From NCBI GenBank assembly GCA_900319865.1, contig ONQD01000005.1, positions 124,001 to 188,000 on the forward strand: a DNA stretch of 64,000 nucleotides, in the 5' to 3' direction. The notes under the pieces are model-generated. The model made no database searches. It saw nothing but the letters and a program-made list of their open reading frames with translations, and was not told the DNA's origin. Every line of letters starts with the position of its first letter. Position 1 is the stretch's first letter. The position numbers and the translations under genes were made by a program. Below are positions 17,933 to 30,100 of the stretch, piece by piece. This DNA comes from an uncultured Bacteroidales bacterium. Lineage in GTDB: Bacteria; Bacteroidota; Bacteroidia; Bacteroidales; P3.

Positions 17933-18060
17933 CCCCTTTTGAAAGGGGTGCCACGACAGTGGCGGGGTATGTATCCCGCAGGCGGAGCCAGCACAAATAT
18001 CACTACCGCTTATAAGGACTTTTAGCATTTGATTCCGGATACATACCCCCCGGCTCCGCC
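17933..18060. repeat. REP-like hairpins with A-B-A'-B' inverted pairs
   Basis: GGTATGTATCC (17966-17976) pairs with GGATACATACC (18037-18047), and GGCGGAGCC (17981-17989) pairs with GGCTCCGCC (18052-18060). The order A-B-A'-B' would form a pseudoknot in RNA. Two small hairpins precede it (17933-17948, 17950-17963). Confidence 0.6.
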
Positions 18061-18562
18061 GTAACCCCGAAGTCCATCCTTTTTACAGTCTGTCCCCGTT
18101 CCGTTCATTACCCTTCTCCGTCATCCCAGTTCCCAATCCGCCTCCGTTACTTCTTCACCATCTCTTAACCTCATTTCAAGTTCTTATTAACCTAGTGGGT
18201 GAAGAATAGTTTAGTGTGTGGTTTTTAAGTAGTTGAGGGTGAGCGAAGTGGTGGCATAACGGGAGAGGACGGACAGGGTGGATGGAAGGGATGCGGCTCT
18301 TGTCGGGGAGGAAGAAGAAATAATAAAAAATGTTAAAAAGGTGTCACACTTTCCGCATGTGTGTGTTTATATTGTCAGAGTGTCCGCCGAGACTATGGCG
18401 GGCAGGAAAATGATATGAAACAAAATTAGAAACGGAATGAAAACAAGCAACAATGGAAACGAAACAGAACGAATGTGGAAATGTGGTCAAATTCACAGAA
18501 ATGTTATGAAAAGAAACAATTATTTGATGATACTATATTAATCTATAGTGGTTTTAATTGCT

Positions 18563-18588
18563 TTTGGAAAAAAATATATGTAACTTTG
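18563..18588 (+). promoter_or_regulatory. Promoter of giant T9SS cargo gene
   Basis: TAACTTTG at 18581-18588, 37 nt before the ATG. A TTTG at 18563-18566 is closer (14 nt) than the usual ~19 nt, so the -33 element is uncertain. Confidence 0.55.
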
Positions 18589-18624
18589 CAAAAGGTAGAA
18601 TAATAATAAATACGTTTTAATACA

Positions 18625-21600
18625 ATGAGAAAGAGATGTTTATTAATGGCATTGGGTGTCCTGATGGCTTGTTTGGGCGTGAAGGGGCAGGGGGTCTGCC
18701 CGTCGGGATACGGATGGTTGGACACGACGGTGTTGAGCGGTGTCGGCAATTCGACATACGTGCCGCTGGGGACGTTGTCGAATTCGTCGCATTACTACCA
18801 CACGTTGTGGACAGTGTACACGCGCGAAGAGATTGAGGAGGTGGGCATTTACCCCGGAAGTAAGATAAAGGAGGTGGGCTGGCAATACATGTCGACCACC
18901 GCGTATGGTGCACCTGAGTTGAGCATCTATATGAAGGAGGTGCCCGTGCGGTCGGTGGAGGCCGTGACGGACAGCATACCGTTGGACAGCATGACGCTGG
19001 TGTATACCAACAAGGGCTCTGGGTCGGTGACTTTCTTGTACGGATGGAATTACATCCAGCTTGACACGGTGTTTGAGTACAGCGGGCATGGGCATTTGAT
19101 GATTGCCGTGGAGCGCAATGGTGGAGCTGGAGGCATCACGGGCCGCTCGTTCCGTGCTGCAAGTGGCAAATCGGTGTCGCGATACAAGAGCCAATTTGGT
19201 ACTACATATCTCAGCGCTATGCGGACAGGGAACGGCCGTGCAGCATTGGCATTGAGAGCCTGCGCTGGGCCGGATGTGTGTCCGCGCCCAGAGGTGCAGT
19301 TCACGGCTACGGAGAACAGCATTACCGTCCATCTGGGCGAGCACGACAGCCTGTATCATGTGGTGTTGGGCAGTGTAGGATTCCAGCCCGATACGGTGGG
19401 AATGTTCTCGCCGCGTAGCTGGCTGTCGTGGGACGACACGGTGCGGTACGACATGCTGAACTCTCACACGAAATATGATATCTACGTGCGTCAGCGGTGT
19501 GGCGACTACTACTCGCTGTGGTCGGGGCCGCACACCGTCAGCACGTTTTGCGGTGTGCAGACGCTACCGTATATACTCTCGACCACCCAGTCGACGACAG
19601 CCACTGCGCTCGACTCGTGCTGGGTATTGCACGATGCGGTGTTGAACGGGGTGAATCTCCTGCCCCGTGCTGCCACGCAGGATGAGGTGGACAGCGGCGT
19701 GGTGGTGAAGGCGGTGGCAGTGCTGCCCGAGTTCGACGTACCGCTGAATAGGCTGCATTTTTCATATAATGGACAGGCTTTGATGTTGAGGGAGATAGGT
19801 GTGGTGACCGACGCGGATGATCCTTCCACTTTCATCCCCTATGACACGCTGGATTTGGCCGACTTTGGAACGGAGACGGACTTTTCGCGCTACACTGGTC
19901 CCACCGGGCGTGTGGCGATAAGGTGGGAGCAGGGCAGGGCCTTTGGCAATTTGACGGTGGACACCATCATTGGCTGCTATGCACCCTATCAACCTTCTGT
20001 GAGCATAGTGGACACTACTGCGTATGTGTCGTGGCGCAGCCGTACTCAGCGGGCTGTTCAATGGAGGGTGAGCTACTCTACCCATCCCACTGATTACACT
20101 CAATACACAAACGTGTGGACGGATACTACCGCACTGCAGATAGACAGTTTGCTGCCCCGCCGGTATTATTATTTGCGCATAAGGACGATGTGCGACGACT
20201 CGGCAATGAGCGGCTACAACAACACGGTAAAATTCCTGACGGGATGCCGACCCATAGACCAGCTGCCCTACCGTATGGATGCCACCATGAAAAAGTACAC
20301 ATCTGGCGAGATGCCGTGCTGGACAGAGGTGACAGACACGGCGACGAACCTGAAGTATTTTATCTCACCACGGTTTGACACAACGGCAGTGAGGATGGAC
20401 CAGTTGAAGCTGACGGTGGACTATGGCTATACCCATGCCGCGATGCTGAAGGTGGGGTTGATGGACGATGCCTCGAATCTGACATCCTTTGTCCCCTTCG
20501 ACTCACTGGAGACGGTGGCGTGGCGGAACGTCTTCTATAATAATGTGCGGTATGGTTGCCATATAGCATTCTGTGTGGCAAATAATGCGGTGTTCAGATT
20601 GGACACGCTGATTGTGGAGCACAATGCGGTACACCCCGTGGCAGATTTGCACAGGACGGCTTGCACCCCCACCTCTATAACGATGGATTGGACTGAGCAG
20701 GGGCATGCCACAGAATGGTTGGTGCGTTGCTACAGCGAGGATGACAGTGGGGACACGGCTTTTGTCGCCACATCGAAACCGGCAACCATCAGTGGCTTGC
20801 AGCCATACTCGGCATTGGATTTAAAAGCATTTACTATTTCTGTGAGTGCCATACATGACGGCGACACCAGTCTGCCCGTGCAGGGCAGATTCAGCACTGC
20901 CCCCGACGAGCATCACACAGCGTTGAGAATTGAGACGGATACCTTGGGCAGTGCAACCAGCACCTATCAGCCTTTCAACAGGACAAACAAACACACATGG
21001 ACACAGATACTTTACCCTATGACGGAATATGGCACGGCAGGTTGGATAGACACTGTGTGGTTCCACTCCAGCAGTAGGATTAACTTGAATGTGGATCAAG
21101 ACACTTCGGTGACCCTGTATATGGGTATCAGCGATTTTGACCATGCTGAGGGTCCCTATGACTGGGTGCCGGAGGAGCGTCTGCACCGGGTTTGGCACGG
21201 ACGTACTCTTACGGCGGACTCAAACAATATGTGGGTACCGATAGTGCTTGACACGGCATTCTACTATGATGGCCAGGGTGCTCTGGCACTGGTGTTCAGT
21301 CGCAGTTTCCATCAACAGTATTACAGCTTCGACAGTTATCACTATAGCTATAAGCAGCAGGGAGTGGTGATGTATCGCGCTGGTGCCGACACCACCTTTG
21401 CCCAGTACCCCAGCACCATAGGCAGCCGCAATGGCACCTTATATCCTAATTTGCCCGTTGCACGCTTTTCGTTCTACACAAGCGATTGTCACAATGTGGA
21501 CAGCTTGCGGGTGGTCTCGACCAGTTTTGACAGTGTGACCCTGGCATGGCATGCGCAGGGCGACGAGCAGCAGTGGCAGGTGGTTTACTGGGCCGAGGAC

Positions 21601-24114
21601 GGCTACCGCGACTCGGTGATGGTGTCCGGTGCACCGCAGACCACCATCACTTCCCTGTTCGGAAGCCAGAAGTACTGGTTCCGCGTGCGGCCGGTGTGCG
21701 ACACGGCAGACACAGGCCTGTTCTATGGATTGGATTCGTGCCATGTGGTGTCATGCCCACAGCCGGACAACTTGAGTGTGATGACCGTGGGCGACAGCTC
21801 GGCCACACTTGTGTGGGACGGTATGTCCGCCACGCAGCAGGGTCAGATTGTGGTATATGCAGCGGACGGCTCGTGGGGTGACACGATGGCTGTGACAGGC
21901 ACTCAGACTACCCTTTCGGGACTGTTGCCCCGCACATACTACGTTGCGAAAGTGCAGGGAGTCTGCGGGACGGTCGACACGAGCGCCTACTCACCCACAC
22001 TGACATTCCGGACAACAGGCACAGGCATCATGTACCACCTGGCTCAGGTGGGCAACCTCAACGCTCCGCACATCAGTGGACCGGCCCCGATAGAGGTGTT
22101 CTGGAAGCACGGATGGAGCCAGACAATATACGAGGCCGACTCGATAGGGACGTATGGCTATATCGACACGTTGTGGTACTATGCCGAGCAGGTGGGCACC
22201 GAGGCCTTCGACACCAGTGTCACCATCTTTATGGGCCACACCCCGCTGGCTTCGCACCCCTCAGACTCGGCATGGCTACAGGCCTCAGATCTTACCCAGG
22301 TGTACCACAGCTCCTCGGTGCTTCCTTCCGACACGGGATGGTTTCCCATCGTGCTGAATCCCCCCTTCGAGTATAACGGCAGGGACAATCTGGCTGTTGC
22401 CATCTCTTATCAAGCTACGAACTGGACCGTTGACTGGAAGTTTGCCTACTATAGCAATATGCCTTACTACTACCTCCGCAGGGGTCACGACAGCGATGCG
22501 AGCTATAGTTCACATCCCGGCACTATCCCTGGCAACCGCGCCCCTATCATGCCCATAGCCCGCTTCTCGATGGCTGTGGATACCATTGCACCGCCATTCT
22601 GTCTGCCGACGCACAATCTGCATGTTGAGGCTGATTCGACGGGAGCGGAGTCTCTTGTATGGGGTCACTACCCTGCCGACTCGTTGTACCAGTGCAGCTA
22701 TTGGTCGTTGGACGGGACGGACGGCGGCCAGTATATTACCAATCTGACCACGATGCCGCTATCTCGACTACTGCCCCGGAAAGTATACCAAATAGAGGTG
22801 CAGACGCTGTGCAGTACCGGCGAACTGACAGAGGGCGTGATGGGGTTTTATGCCACACCTTGCAGCAAGATTAATGAGCTGCCCTTTGTTGATGGATTCG
22901 AGAATGCTGGGTGGGGCGATTTGCATGTGCCACACTGTTGGCAGTTGCTTGACGATGGAGATCTTTCGTCCAGACTGTCGGAAACCAATCCCCGTACGGG
23001 CGGTTATTGTTTGAGACTTTATGCCGACTCGGCAAGCAGCCCTCTTGCCGTGCTGCCTGAGGTGGACACCACCCAGATTGATTTGGGCTCGGTGCTGCTC
23101 TCCCTCTGGGCAGTCAGGACAGATGGGGCAGATGGAAGCCTGGTTGTTGGCACCATGGATTTGGACGACACCACCACCTTCATGCCATTGGATACCGTGG
23201 AAGTGACTGAGGAATATGCCCGCTACCTGTTTCCCTTCACACATTATGGAATGCCAATTGAGGGCCATGGTTTCATTGCCGTGAAGGCGATGGGCTCATC
23301 GGGAAGTGTAATAAGCATCGACGATGTGGAGTTGACGGCCATTCCTGCGCCAGAGGCTGTGATTGTGGAGTCAGTACTTGCCCACGAGGCTGTGCTGCGC
23401 ATAGTGGACAATTCAGAGGCGGTGGGCTATAGTGTGATAGTGAGGAGTGAAGGTTTGGATGATTCGCTCTTCTTTGTGGAAGGCGGACGGCAGTTCTCGT
23501 TGCAGGGGTTACTGCCGACAACAACCTACTGTGTGTGGGTGAGAAGTGAATTTGAGGGTTATCACAGCCGTTGGACGGGTCCTGCATGCCTGACCACGCT
23601 GGATGAGGTTCGATACTACAGCGCGAGTGGTGCGAGCGATAACCCGCAGTTGGGTGCGGTGGAGTGGCAATGCGTGGAGGATTGCGACAGCATGGCGGTT
23701 GACGGACTGTATGTTGAGGGTAGTGTGATAGAGTTTGTGGCAAGGCCGCACAGCGACCGTGTGCGTTTTGCCCATTGGAACGATGGCAACAGCGACAATC
23801 CCCGCCGCATAGTCCTTACACAGGACACTGTGCTGACGGCTCACTTTGAAGAGTTGATTGGAATCGACGCAGTGGATGGTCAAAGTGTGAACTGTTGGCC
23901 CAATCCGGCTTCTAGAATAGTATCGGTGAAGAGTTGTTCCCTGATGACCGGTATTGTCTGTATGGATGCAGATGGTCGGATAGTGGCACGGTTCAGCCCC
24001 CAGAGTTTGGAATACAAAATTGATGTGAGTGGCTGGCGTACGGGTGTCTATTTTGTCAAGGTGGTCACTACCGAGGGCTGCAAGGTATTGAAACTTACAG
24101 TGAAGGCGAATTGA
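18625..24114 (+). CDS. Giant T9SS-exported surface protein with FN3-like modules
   Basis: 1829 residues: a signal peptide (MRKRCLLMALGVLMACLGVKGQ), a long series of beta-sandwich modules resembling fibronectin type III (recurring L-x-P-x-T/R-x-Y-x-x-x-V patterns) and a C-terminal T9SS type A sorting domain (from about 1746: NCWPNPAS, then GWRTGVYFVKV, ending KVLKLTVKAN). A ~180-residue module is present three times, around residues 30-210, 766-950 and 1136-1320, with the shared pattern (YG)-x-I-DT-x-W-(YF). A lectin or adhesion role at the cell surface is an inference from the architecture; no catalytic motif is seen. It is followed after 84 bp by the macroglobulin gene. Confidence 0.88.
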   Translation: MRKRCLLMALGVLMACLGVKGQGVCPSGYGWLDTTVLSGVGNSTYVPLGTLSNSSHYYHTLWTVYTREEIEEVGIYPGSKIKEVGWQYMSTTAYGAPELSIYMKEVPVRSVEAVTDSIPLDSMTLVYTNKGSGSVTFLYGWNYIQLDTVFEYSGHGHLMIAVERNGGAGGITGRSFRAASGKSVSRYKSQFGTTYLSAMRTGNGRAALALRACAGPDVCPRPEVQFTATENSITVHLGEHDSLYHVVLGSVGFQPDTVGMFSPRSWLSWDDTVRYDMLNSHTKYDIYVRQRCGDYYSLWSGPHTVSTFCGVQTLPYILSTTQSTTATALDSCWVLHDAVLNGVNLLPRAATQDEVDSGVVVKAVAVLPEFDVPLNRLHFSYNGQALMLREIGVVTDADDPSTFIPYDTLDLADFGTETDFSRYTGPTGRVAIRWEQGRAFGNLTVDTIIGCYAPYQPSVSIVDTTAYVSWRSRTQRAVQWRVSYSTHPTDYTQYTNVWTDTTALQIDSLLPRRYYYLRIRTMCDDSAMSGYNNTVKFLTGCRPIDQLPYRMDATMKKYTSGEMPCWTEVTDTATNLKYFISPRFDTTAVRMDQLKLTVDYGYTHAAMLKVGLMDDASNLTSFVPFDSLETVAWRNVFYNNVRYGCHIAFCVANNAVFRLDTLIVEHNAVHPVADLHRTACTPTSITMDWTEQGHATEWLVRCYSEDDSGDTAFVATSKPATISGLQPYSALDLKAFTISVSAIHDGDTSLPVQGRFSTAPDEHHTALRIETDTLGSATSTYQPFNRTNKHTWTQILYPMTEYGTAGWIDTVWFHSSSRINLNVDQDTSVTLYMGISDFDHAEGPYDWVPEERLHRVWHGRTLTADSNNMWVPIVLDTAFYYDGQGALALVFSRSFHQQYYSFDSYHYSYKQQGVVMYRAGADTTFAQYPSTIGSRNGTLYPNLPVARFSFYTSDCHNVDSLRVVSTSFDSVTLAWHAQGDEQQWQVVYWAEDGYRDSVMVSGAPQTTITSLFGSQKYWFRVRPVCDTADTGLFYGLDSCHVVSCPQPDNLSVMTVGDSSATLVWDGMSATQQGQIVVYAADGSWGDTMAVTGTQTTLSGLLPRTYYVAKVQGVCGTVDTSAYSPTLTFRTTGTGIMYHLAQVGNLNAPHISGPAPIEVFWKHGWSQTIYEADSIGTYGYIDTLWYYAEQVGTEAFDTSVTIFMGHTPLASHPSDSAWLQASDLTQVYHSSSVLPSDTGWFPIVLNPPFEYNGRDNLAVAISYQATNWTVDWKFAYYSNMPYYYLRRGHDSDASYSSHPGTIPGNRAPIMPIARFSMAVDTIAPPFCLPTHNLHVEADSTGAESLVWGHYPADSLYQCSYWSLDGTDGGQYITNLTTMPLSRLLPRKVYQIEVQTLCSTGELTEGVMGFYATPCSKINELPFVDGFENAGWGDLHVPHCWQLLDDGDLSSRLSETNPRTGGYCLRLYADSASSPLAVLPEVDTTQIDLGSVLLSLWAVRTDGADGSLVVGTMDLDDTTTFMPLDTVEVTEEYARYLFPFTHYGMPIEGHGFIAVKAMGSSGSVISIDDVELTAIPAPEAVIVESVLAHEAVLRIVDNSEAVGYSVIVRSEGLDDSLFFVEGGRQFSLQGLLPTTTYCVWVRSEFEGYHSRWTGPACLTTLDEVRYYSASGASDNPQLGAVEWQCVEDCDSMAVDGLYVEGSVIEFVARPHSDRVRFAHWNDGNSDNPRRIVLTQDTVLTAHFEELIGIDAVDGQSVNCWPNPASRIVSVKSCSLMTGIVCMDADGRIVARFSPQSLEYKIDVSGWRTGVYFVKVVTTEGCKVLKLTVKAN

Positions 24115-24198
24115 ATTGGGAAATAAAAAAGATTATTTCGGACACCAATTGGGAAAAAATAGTATTTCTGCACTCTGAAATCAGTAATAGATAGCGCA

Positions 24199-27100
24199 AT
24201 GAAAGGGAGAAAGATTTTTGTAATGATGGTAGCCTTGGCATGGATGGCAGCGGCACAACCCTTTGCCGGAACCCGTGCAGATGGCAACGATAAGTGGAAA
24301 CAGATAGACTCGCTGATAGGTCAGGTACAATATGCCACTGCCTACCCTTTGGCACAAGGGTATTACCGACAGGCTCTTGCCGGGGACAACGGTCCAGAGT
24401 TGATCACCGCTGCCTTCTACCTTGCCATGCTCGACTATGGCTACGGCAAAGATGCTGTTGACTCCGCCATCATGCGCTATAGTCTTTTGGCCTGTAGGCT
24501 GCAGGGGGTTGACCGTGCAGTGGCGTACACGTTCCTGTATGACACATACAGCCAGCTGTATGCTAAATACCGTTGGCGCATTGACCGCAACAAGCCGTCT
24601 GACGACCCGAAGTTAAAGTACAGCAATTGGCACACACAACGTATGGTAGATACCTTGATGCGTTGCGCCGACAGTGTGTTGGCCTATGCAGACTTGCTAC
24701 GCACTGCCGACATCAAGCCGTATTCACGGCTTTTTGCAGCCGACACAGCAGTTCAACCACCAATGGACAGTAGTCTGCTGGGCATTTTGGTGCAGACACT
24801 GCTTTTAGACAACAACTATGTCAAAATCACCAAAACGCCCGCCTCCATGCGTCAATGGTTTTTGAAACCGCTGCCGGCATTTGTTGGGGAGGAATATACC
24901 GACAACTTGAGCCACCCCGGTGATAAAGGGAAACCGACGCAGTCCAGTCTACCCTATCCATTCTTGCTGCACCACCGTGTGGCAAAACTCTATGATTCTG
25001 CCCCTGCCGACATAATGCTGTGGCTTGACTTGCAGAGGTTCGATCTGCTCGATTTCGACAGCTGTATCCTAGCTGTCATCGATAGCCTGACAGCTTACTA
25101 TCAGCCCCGCCTTACCAGCCCCGAAATGAAAGCCCTGTTGGCATTCTACCGTGCCCAATACCTCAGCTATGACAAACAGGAGGTGCTGGCCGAACAGGTG
25201 TGTCTCGAAACCGAGAAGGCATATCCCAATACCTATGGTGCGCGACGCTGTCGTGTGTTGCGCCTGTACGACATTTGCAAGACTGAATTCAAAATTACAT
25301 ATAGCAATTGCGAGTCGTCGCAGCGCAGCCGCCTTGCCTACGTCGATGCCCACAATGTTTCACGGCTCAACTTCCGCATAGTTAAGAGTATCAACCTTGA
25401 CAGTAAACTCAACGAGCAGCAGATAATCGACACCCTCATGACGCTCACACCTGTGAAAGAGTGGCAGCAGACCCTCCCCGACTCGGGCGACCATTTGTGG
25501 CACCAATACCTGATAGCATTTCCACCAGTGCCGCAGGGTGATTATTATCTGTTGGCTTTCGCCGACAGCGTCGTTTGCTATAGCGGAGCTTATTATTCGT
25601 CCGATGCCACCTTTATCATGTACCAAACTCCTGCCACGGGGGGACTTTTTCAACTCTCCACCGCGTCGGGGCACCTTGTGGACCGCTTGACGGGTCAGCC
25701 CCTGCAGGGCAAACGGGTGACGATACATGGCGTTGGTGAGCTGACCTATAAAGATTACCGCCGCCACAGCCGCACCGACAAGCAGGGATACTACCACTTC
25801 CCCGCCACATCGCCTATCTATGGTCTAATAGAGTATAGCAATATCTCTGCCCAAATGGATGGCTATGAGTATTTCCCCAAGCACTCTTTATACTATTCAT
25901 GGGTGTGGACCAGCATGCGAGAGCGTACACAAACCAAATTCCTCGACATTGTGATGCTCGACCGTCCCGTATATCGGTTGGGCGACACGGTACGCTTCAG
26001 CTGTGTGGCCTACCGCAGACATTTAAGAGGCAAGGAGCAGAGCCAGCATATACGTCCCTCCAAGCACCTCAAGCTTATTGCCATCTTCGGCCGGCAATAC
26101 GAAGACGAACAGGACACCCTGCGCCTCACCACCGACGAGCATGGCCGCTGCTGGGGCGAGTTTGTCATTCCAGCCGACGGGCAGAACGGAAGCTACAGGC
26201 TCACCGTTGAGGAACCCAACTATGGTGAAACATTATTCGTCGGCTATCACACATCCCAAACCGTTCAAGTGGAAGCGTACAAGCCGCCACACTTCATGGT
26301 GACACTGCAGCGCGACACCGCCACCGACTTAACGTCCGCCCGGACACCCTGTCGTTTCGGTCAGCCCATCACCCTCTACGGCTCCGCCATCAGCTATAGC
26401 GGTGCACCCATGACAGGCGCAAAGGTGAAATGGGAGGTGTCGTGCGAGAAGATGGCCGACCCCTTACAGGCATTCACCGTTGCCAACGACTATCCTTACA
26501 GTGACAGTCTGACAGTGGACGACGACGGAAACTTCCAGTTCACCTTCACCCCAATACTAGAAAATACTAGTAAAACTAGTAGTACTAGTAATGCTAACAC
26601 AAGAAAAGAAACCAGAATCTACACCGCCTATGCCCGCGTTATCGACTCTGACGGCGAACTGCACGAGCAGCACCTCTCCTTCCACGTGAGCGATGCCGAT
26701 GGCTATTGTATTCCCACCAGCACCGACCTTAGCCACCTCACATTTGCCTACAACAACTTCGACGGCCAACCGTTGGAGGGTGCCGTGCAGGTGGAGCTGT
26801 ACCAGCTGCGGCAACCCGACACCATCCGAACTCTCGACACGCTGATGAAAGCCCATCCCGAAGCACAATGGGTAGGCACACGTGGTGAGTTTCAACGCCT
26901 ATTCCCCTACCGTGCGTTCAGCCGCGAGGAGGGCGACCGCCACTCATGGCCCGTTGTCGCCAAACGAGCCGACACCGTTACTACAGAACGCACACTTACT
27001 TTCTCCAACCTCCCCTCGGGGCTATACCGTATCGTCTTCCACACGCCCGACAGCAACCAGCACGACACGCTGGTCAACTATGTTGCCCCAAACAGCCGCG

Positions 27101-30100
27101 TGACGGGCGACGACATTGTGTATCTGCGCACTACGCCCCAACGCGATTGGGGCTACCAAAACACTCTCACCTGCCGTGTGGGCGACACTGTGCGGATAGA
27201 ACTGGGCAGTCCTTATGGCAACCAACCCCTGTTCTACCGCGTGTTCTATGCAGCCAAGATATACCAACGCGGCATGATGGTGCTCGACAACAGCCATACC
27301 TCCACACTCCTCATCCCCATCACCCGAAAGATGACCGACGGTTGTGTGGTGCAGCTGTCGGCAGTTCGCGAGGGACGCACTTTTGCCCCCGTATACGACA
27401 TCCATGTCGCACAGCCTGACCGCGTGCTCAGCATCAGCACCGAGACTTTACGCGACCACCTGCAGCCCGGCGACCACGAAACATGGACTTTCCGAGTCAC
27501 CAACACCGACTCTGTTGGACTGCCGGCCAATCTGAGCATGAGCCTTTACGACTTCTCACTCGAGCAACAATACGGTCGTCTACAATACGGCTTCTGGCCA
27601 TGGTATCGCTATTACCAAAGCTACCGTACAATGATTCCTACTTCCGACATCAGTTACTTTAATTCGCCATCTTCCCAACTAGTGGTTACCAGTACTATGT
27701 CCAGTACGTCCCAGCCCCATCTGGGTTTCTCTCTTTTCAATCAGGCGGAATACTACAACCAGCTGCTACACCTTTTCGGTGGGGGCAGGTTTCGCGGTGT
27801 TGTGACAGATGCCAAGACGCAGGAATTTCTCCCATTTGTCAATGTGGCGGTTAAATCGGCAGGCCGGGTGATTAAGGTAACACAATCGGACTTTGACGGA
27901 AACTTCTCATTCCGGGATTTGCTGCCGGGCAAATATGATGTGGAGTTCAGCTATGTGGGCTATCATAAGTTCGTCCAATCCGTGGTTATAAACACCAGCA
28001 ACATCATCGTATGGAACGTCCAGCTACAGTCATCAGCTACCACACTTGATTGCGTCGAGATTAGTGAATCAAGGATTCCCATGATTGAGATAGGTGCTCC
28101 CGAAAGAGGTGCCCGTATGTCCGCCGACGACATCGCCCAAATGCCTGGCACCACGCTGGAGAGTATAGTCGCTTCTCTCGGCGGCGTGGGCAATGCCCGT
28201 GGCGAAAATGGCATGGTTACGATGCAGGGTGGTGTACGCAAACGTACAGGAGTGAATGTGCCCAAAGAGGCCATCGCCGAGATAAGCCCCATGTTTAACT
28301 TCGGCAGCTCCGCCGACGATAGGGCTTCCGCCATGCGCAAAAACCTCAGCACTCTGGCCTTCTTCGAGCCTGCACTGCGCAGCGACAATGAGGGGCGCGT
28401 CAGCATCTCCTTCACCCTGCCCGATGCCCTCACCCAATGGCAACTGCAGGGCATTGCCTGGAGCGACCAATTCCAGATAGGCGCCCTCAGCCGCACCATC
28501 CAGTCTCAAAAAGAACTGATGGTGCAGCCCCTCATGCCCCGTTTCCTGCGACAGGGCGACACCATCGAAATCCGCGCCAAGGTCTCCAACCTCACCGACA
28601 GCGTGATGACGGTGCTGGCAGGTTTTCAGTTTGCCAGTGCAGACACTCTCCACCATCGCTCAAAACAACAAGCCAACTACCTCAACGTCTCCCCCCACAG
28701 CAGTGCCATCAGTTCTATGCGCTTCGCCATTCCTGACGACTGGCACATGGCCGAATACAAAGTCTATGCTGAGAAAACTTCCACTACTGGCGGCCACCAC
28801 GCCGACGGCGAGCAGGGCATTCTGCCCGTCCTCTCCAACCGCGAGCGCATCACTACCAGCTATCTCATTTACGTCCCCGGCAGCGTGGACGGGAAAGAGG
28901 TGGTCCGCACCTTCGACATCGCCCTGCCCACTCCCGCACCGGGCGACAGCACCACGCTCTCCTTCACCACCAACCCCATAAAATACGCCATCGAGGCACT
29001 GCCCCATTTCAAACGCCTCCTCATGCCGGGCAACATCTACCTTGCCAACAGCATCTATGTGAACCACCTCACCACCCTACTTGACACCCTCTCACCCAAA
29101 GAGCGGCAGCGTGTCGCATCGCGCGTGACCTCCGACCTCCACCGCATACTGGGCGCACAGGCTTCCGGTGGCGGCTGGAGCTGGATGCCCGGCGGCAGGG
29201 AAGCCAGCCGCTATGTCACCGAGAGCGTCCTGCAACGCCTGGCCACCTGCCCCTCGCTTGACAACCAAAACAATTATTACCACAACCAATACCTCAAAGC
29301 CATCGGCTATCTCGACAAGCTCCTTGTGGACATCAACAAAAAGATGCTCATCTACTCCCACCCCTGGTTCTATGACTGCCTTTCACTGATTTACACCCGC
29401 AGCTTCTACTTCAACATAAAACCCCTCGACCAGTGCGACAGCACCACACAGGAGGCCTACCGCTTCTGCTACCAACTGTGCCGTATGCATAGCCTTGAAA
29501 CCAAATCGCTCCACACCCAGGGGCAATTGGCCCTGCTGATGCTGCACATGGGCGACACCGCCGATGCCGTCCGTATGGCCAAGCGCATCAAGGGCACTGC
29601 CCACACCAGCGACGACCAAGGCATGTATTGGCTCAACAACGTGAGCGGCTACGGCTGGTACGACCGCCCCATCGAGACCGCCGCACTGCTGGTGGATGTC
29701 TTTGCCGACGTGCTGCACGACTGGGAGTCGGTCAATCGCATTCAGCAGTGGATTCTTGCTTCCAAGCGAGGCACTGCCTGGCACACCGATATGGCCACCG
29801 CTGCCGCACTCCGAGCACTCACTCGGCAACCCGACGGCAACAAAGTCAATAGTGGAAAGGTTGGTATCAAAATCAACAACGAGGAGTTGACCGTTAAGAA
29901 TGATGCAAGTACAACAGACCTCTCCTCACCAGAACGTTACCGTAATTGCAATGGGGTATGTACTATCCAGCTCACTTCTACCTCCCATCTCCCTGCCTGG
30001 GGTGCCTTGTTCCATAGTCACGACACCCCGGTGGACAGCATCCAGTACAACGGCACCGGCATGAAGCTTCGCAAAACCCTCAGCCGCGTCAACAACGACG

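Larger units (their letters stand above)
17754..18624. other. Long intergenic region with hairpins and interlocked inverted repeats
   Basis: No gene is supported in this 871-bp gap. It has a CCCCTTT-TG-AAAGGGG hairpin (17933-17948), a GCCAC-gaca-GTGGC hairpin (17950-17963) and two interlocked inverted pairs (see 17966-18060). The T9SS gene promoter is at its right end. A 15-mer AAGTTCTTATTAACC at 18178-18192 recurs at 37107-37121. Confidence 0.6.
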
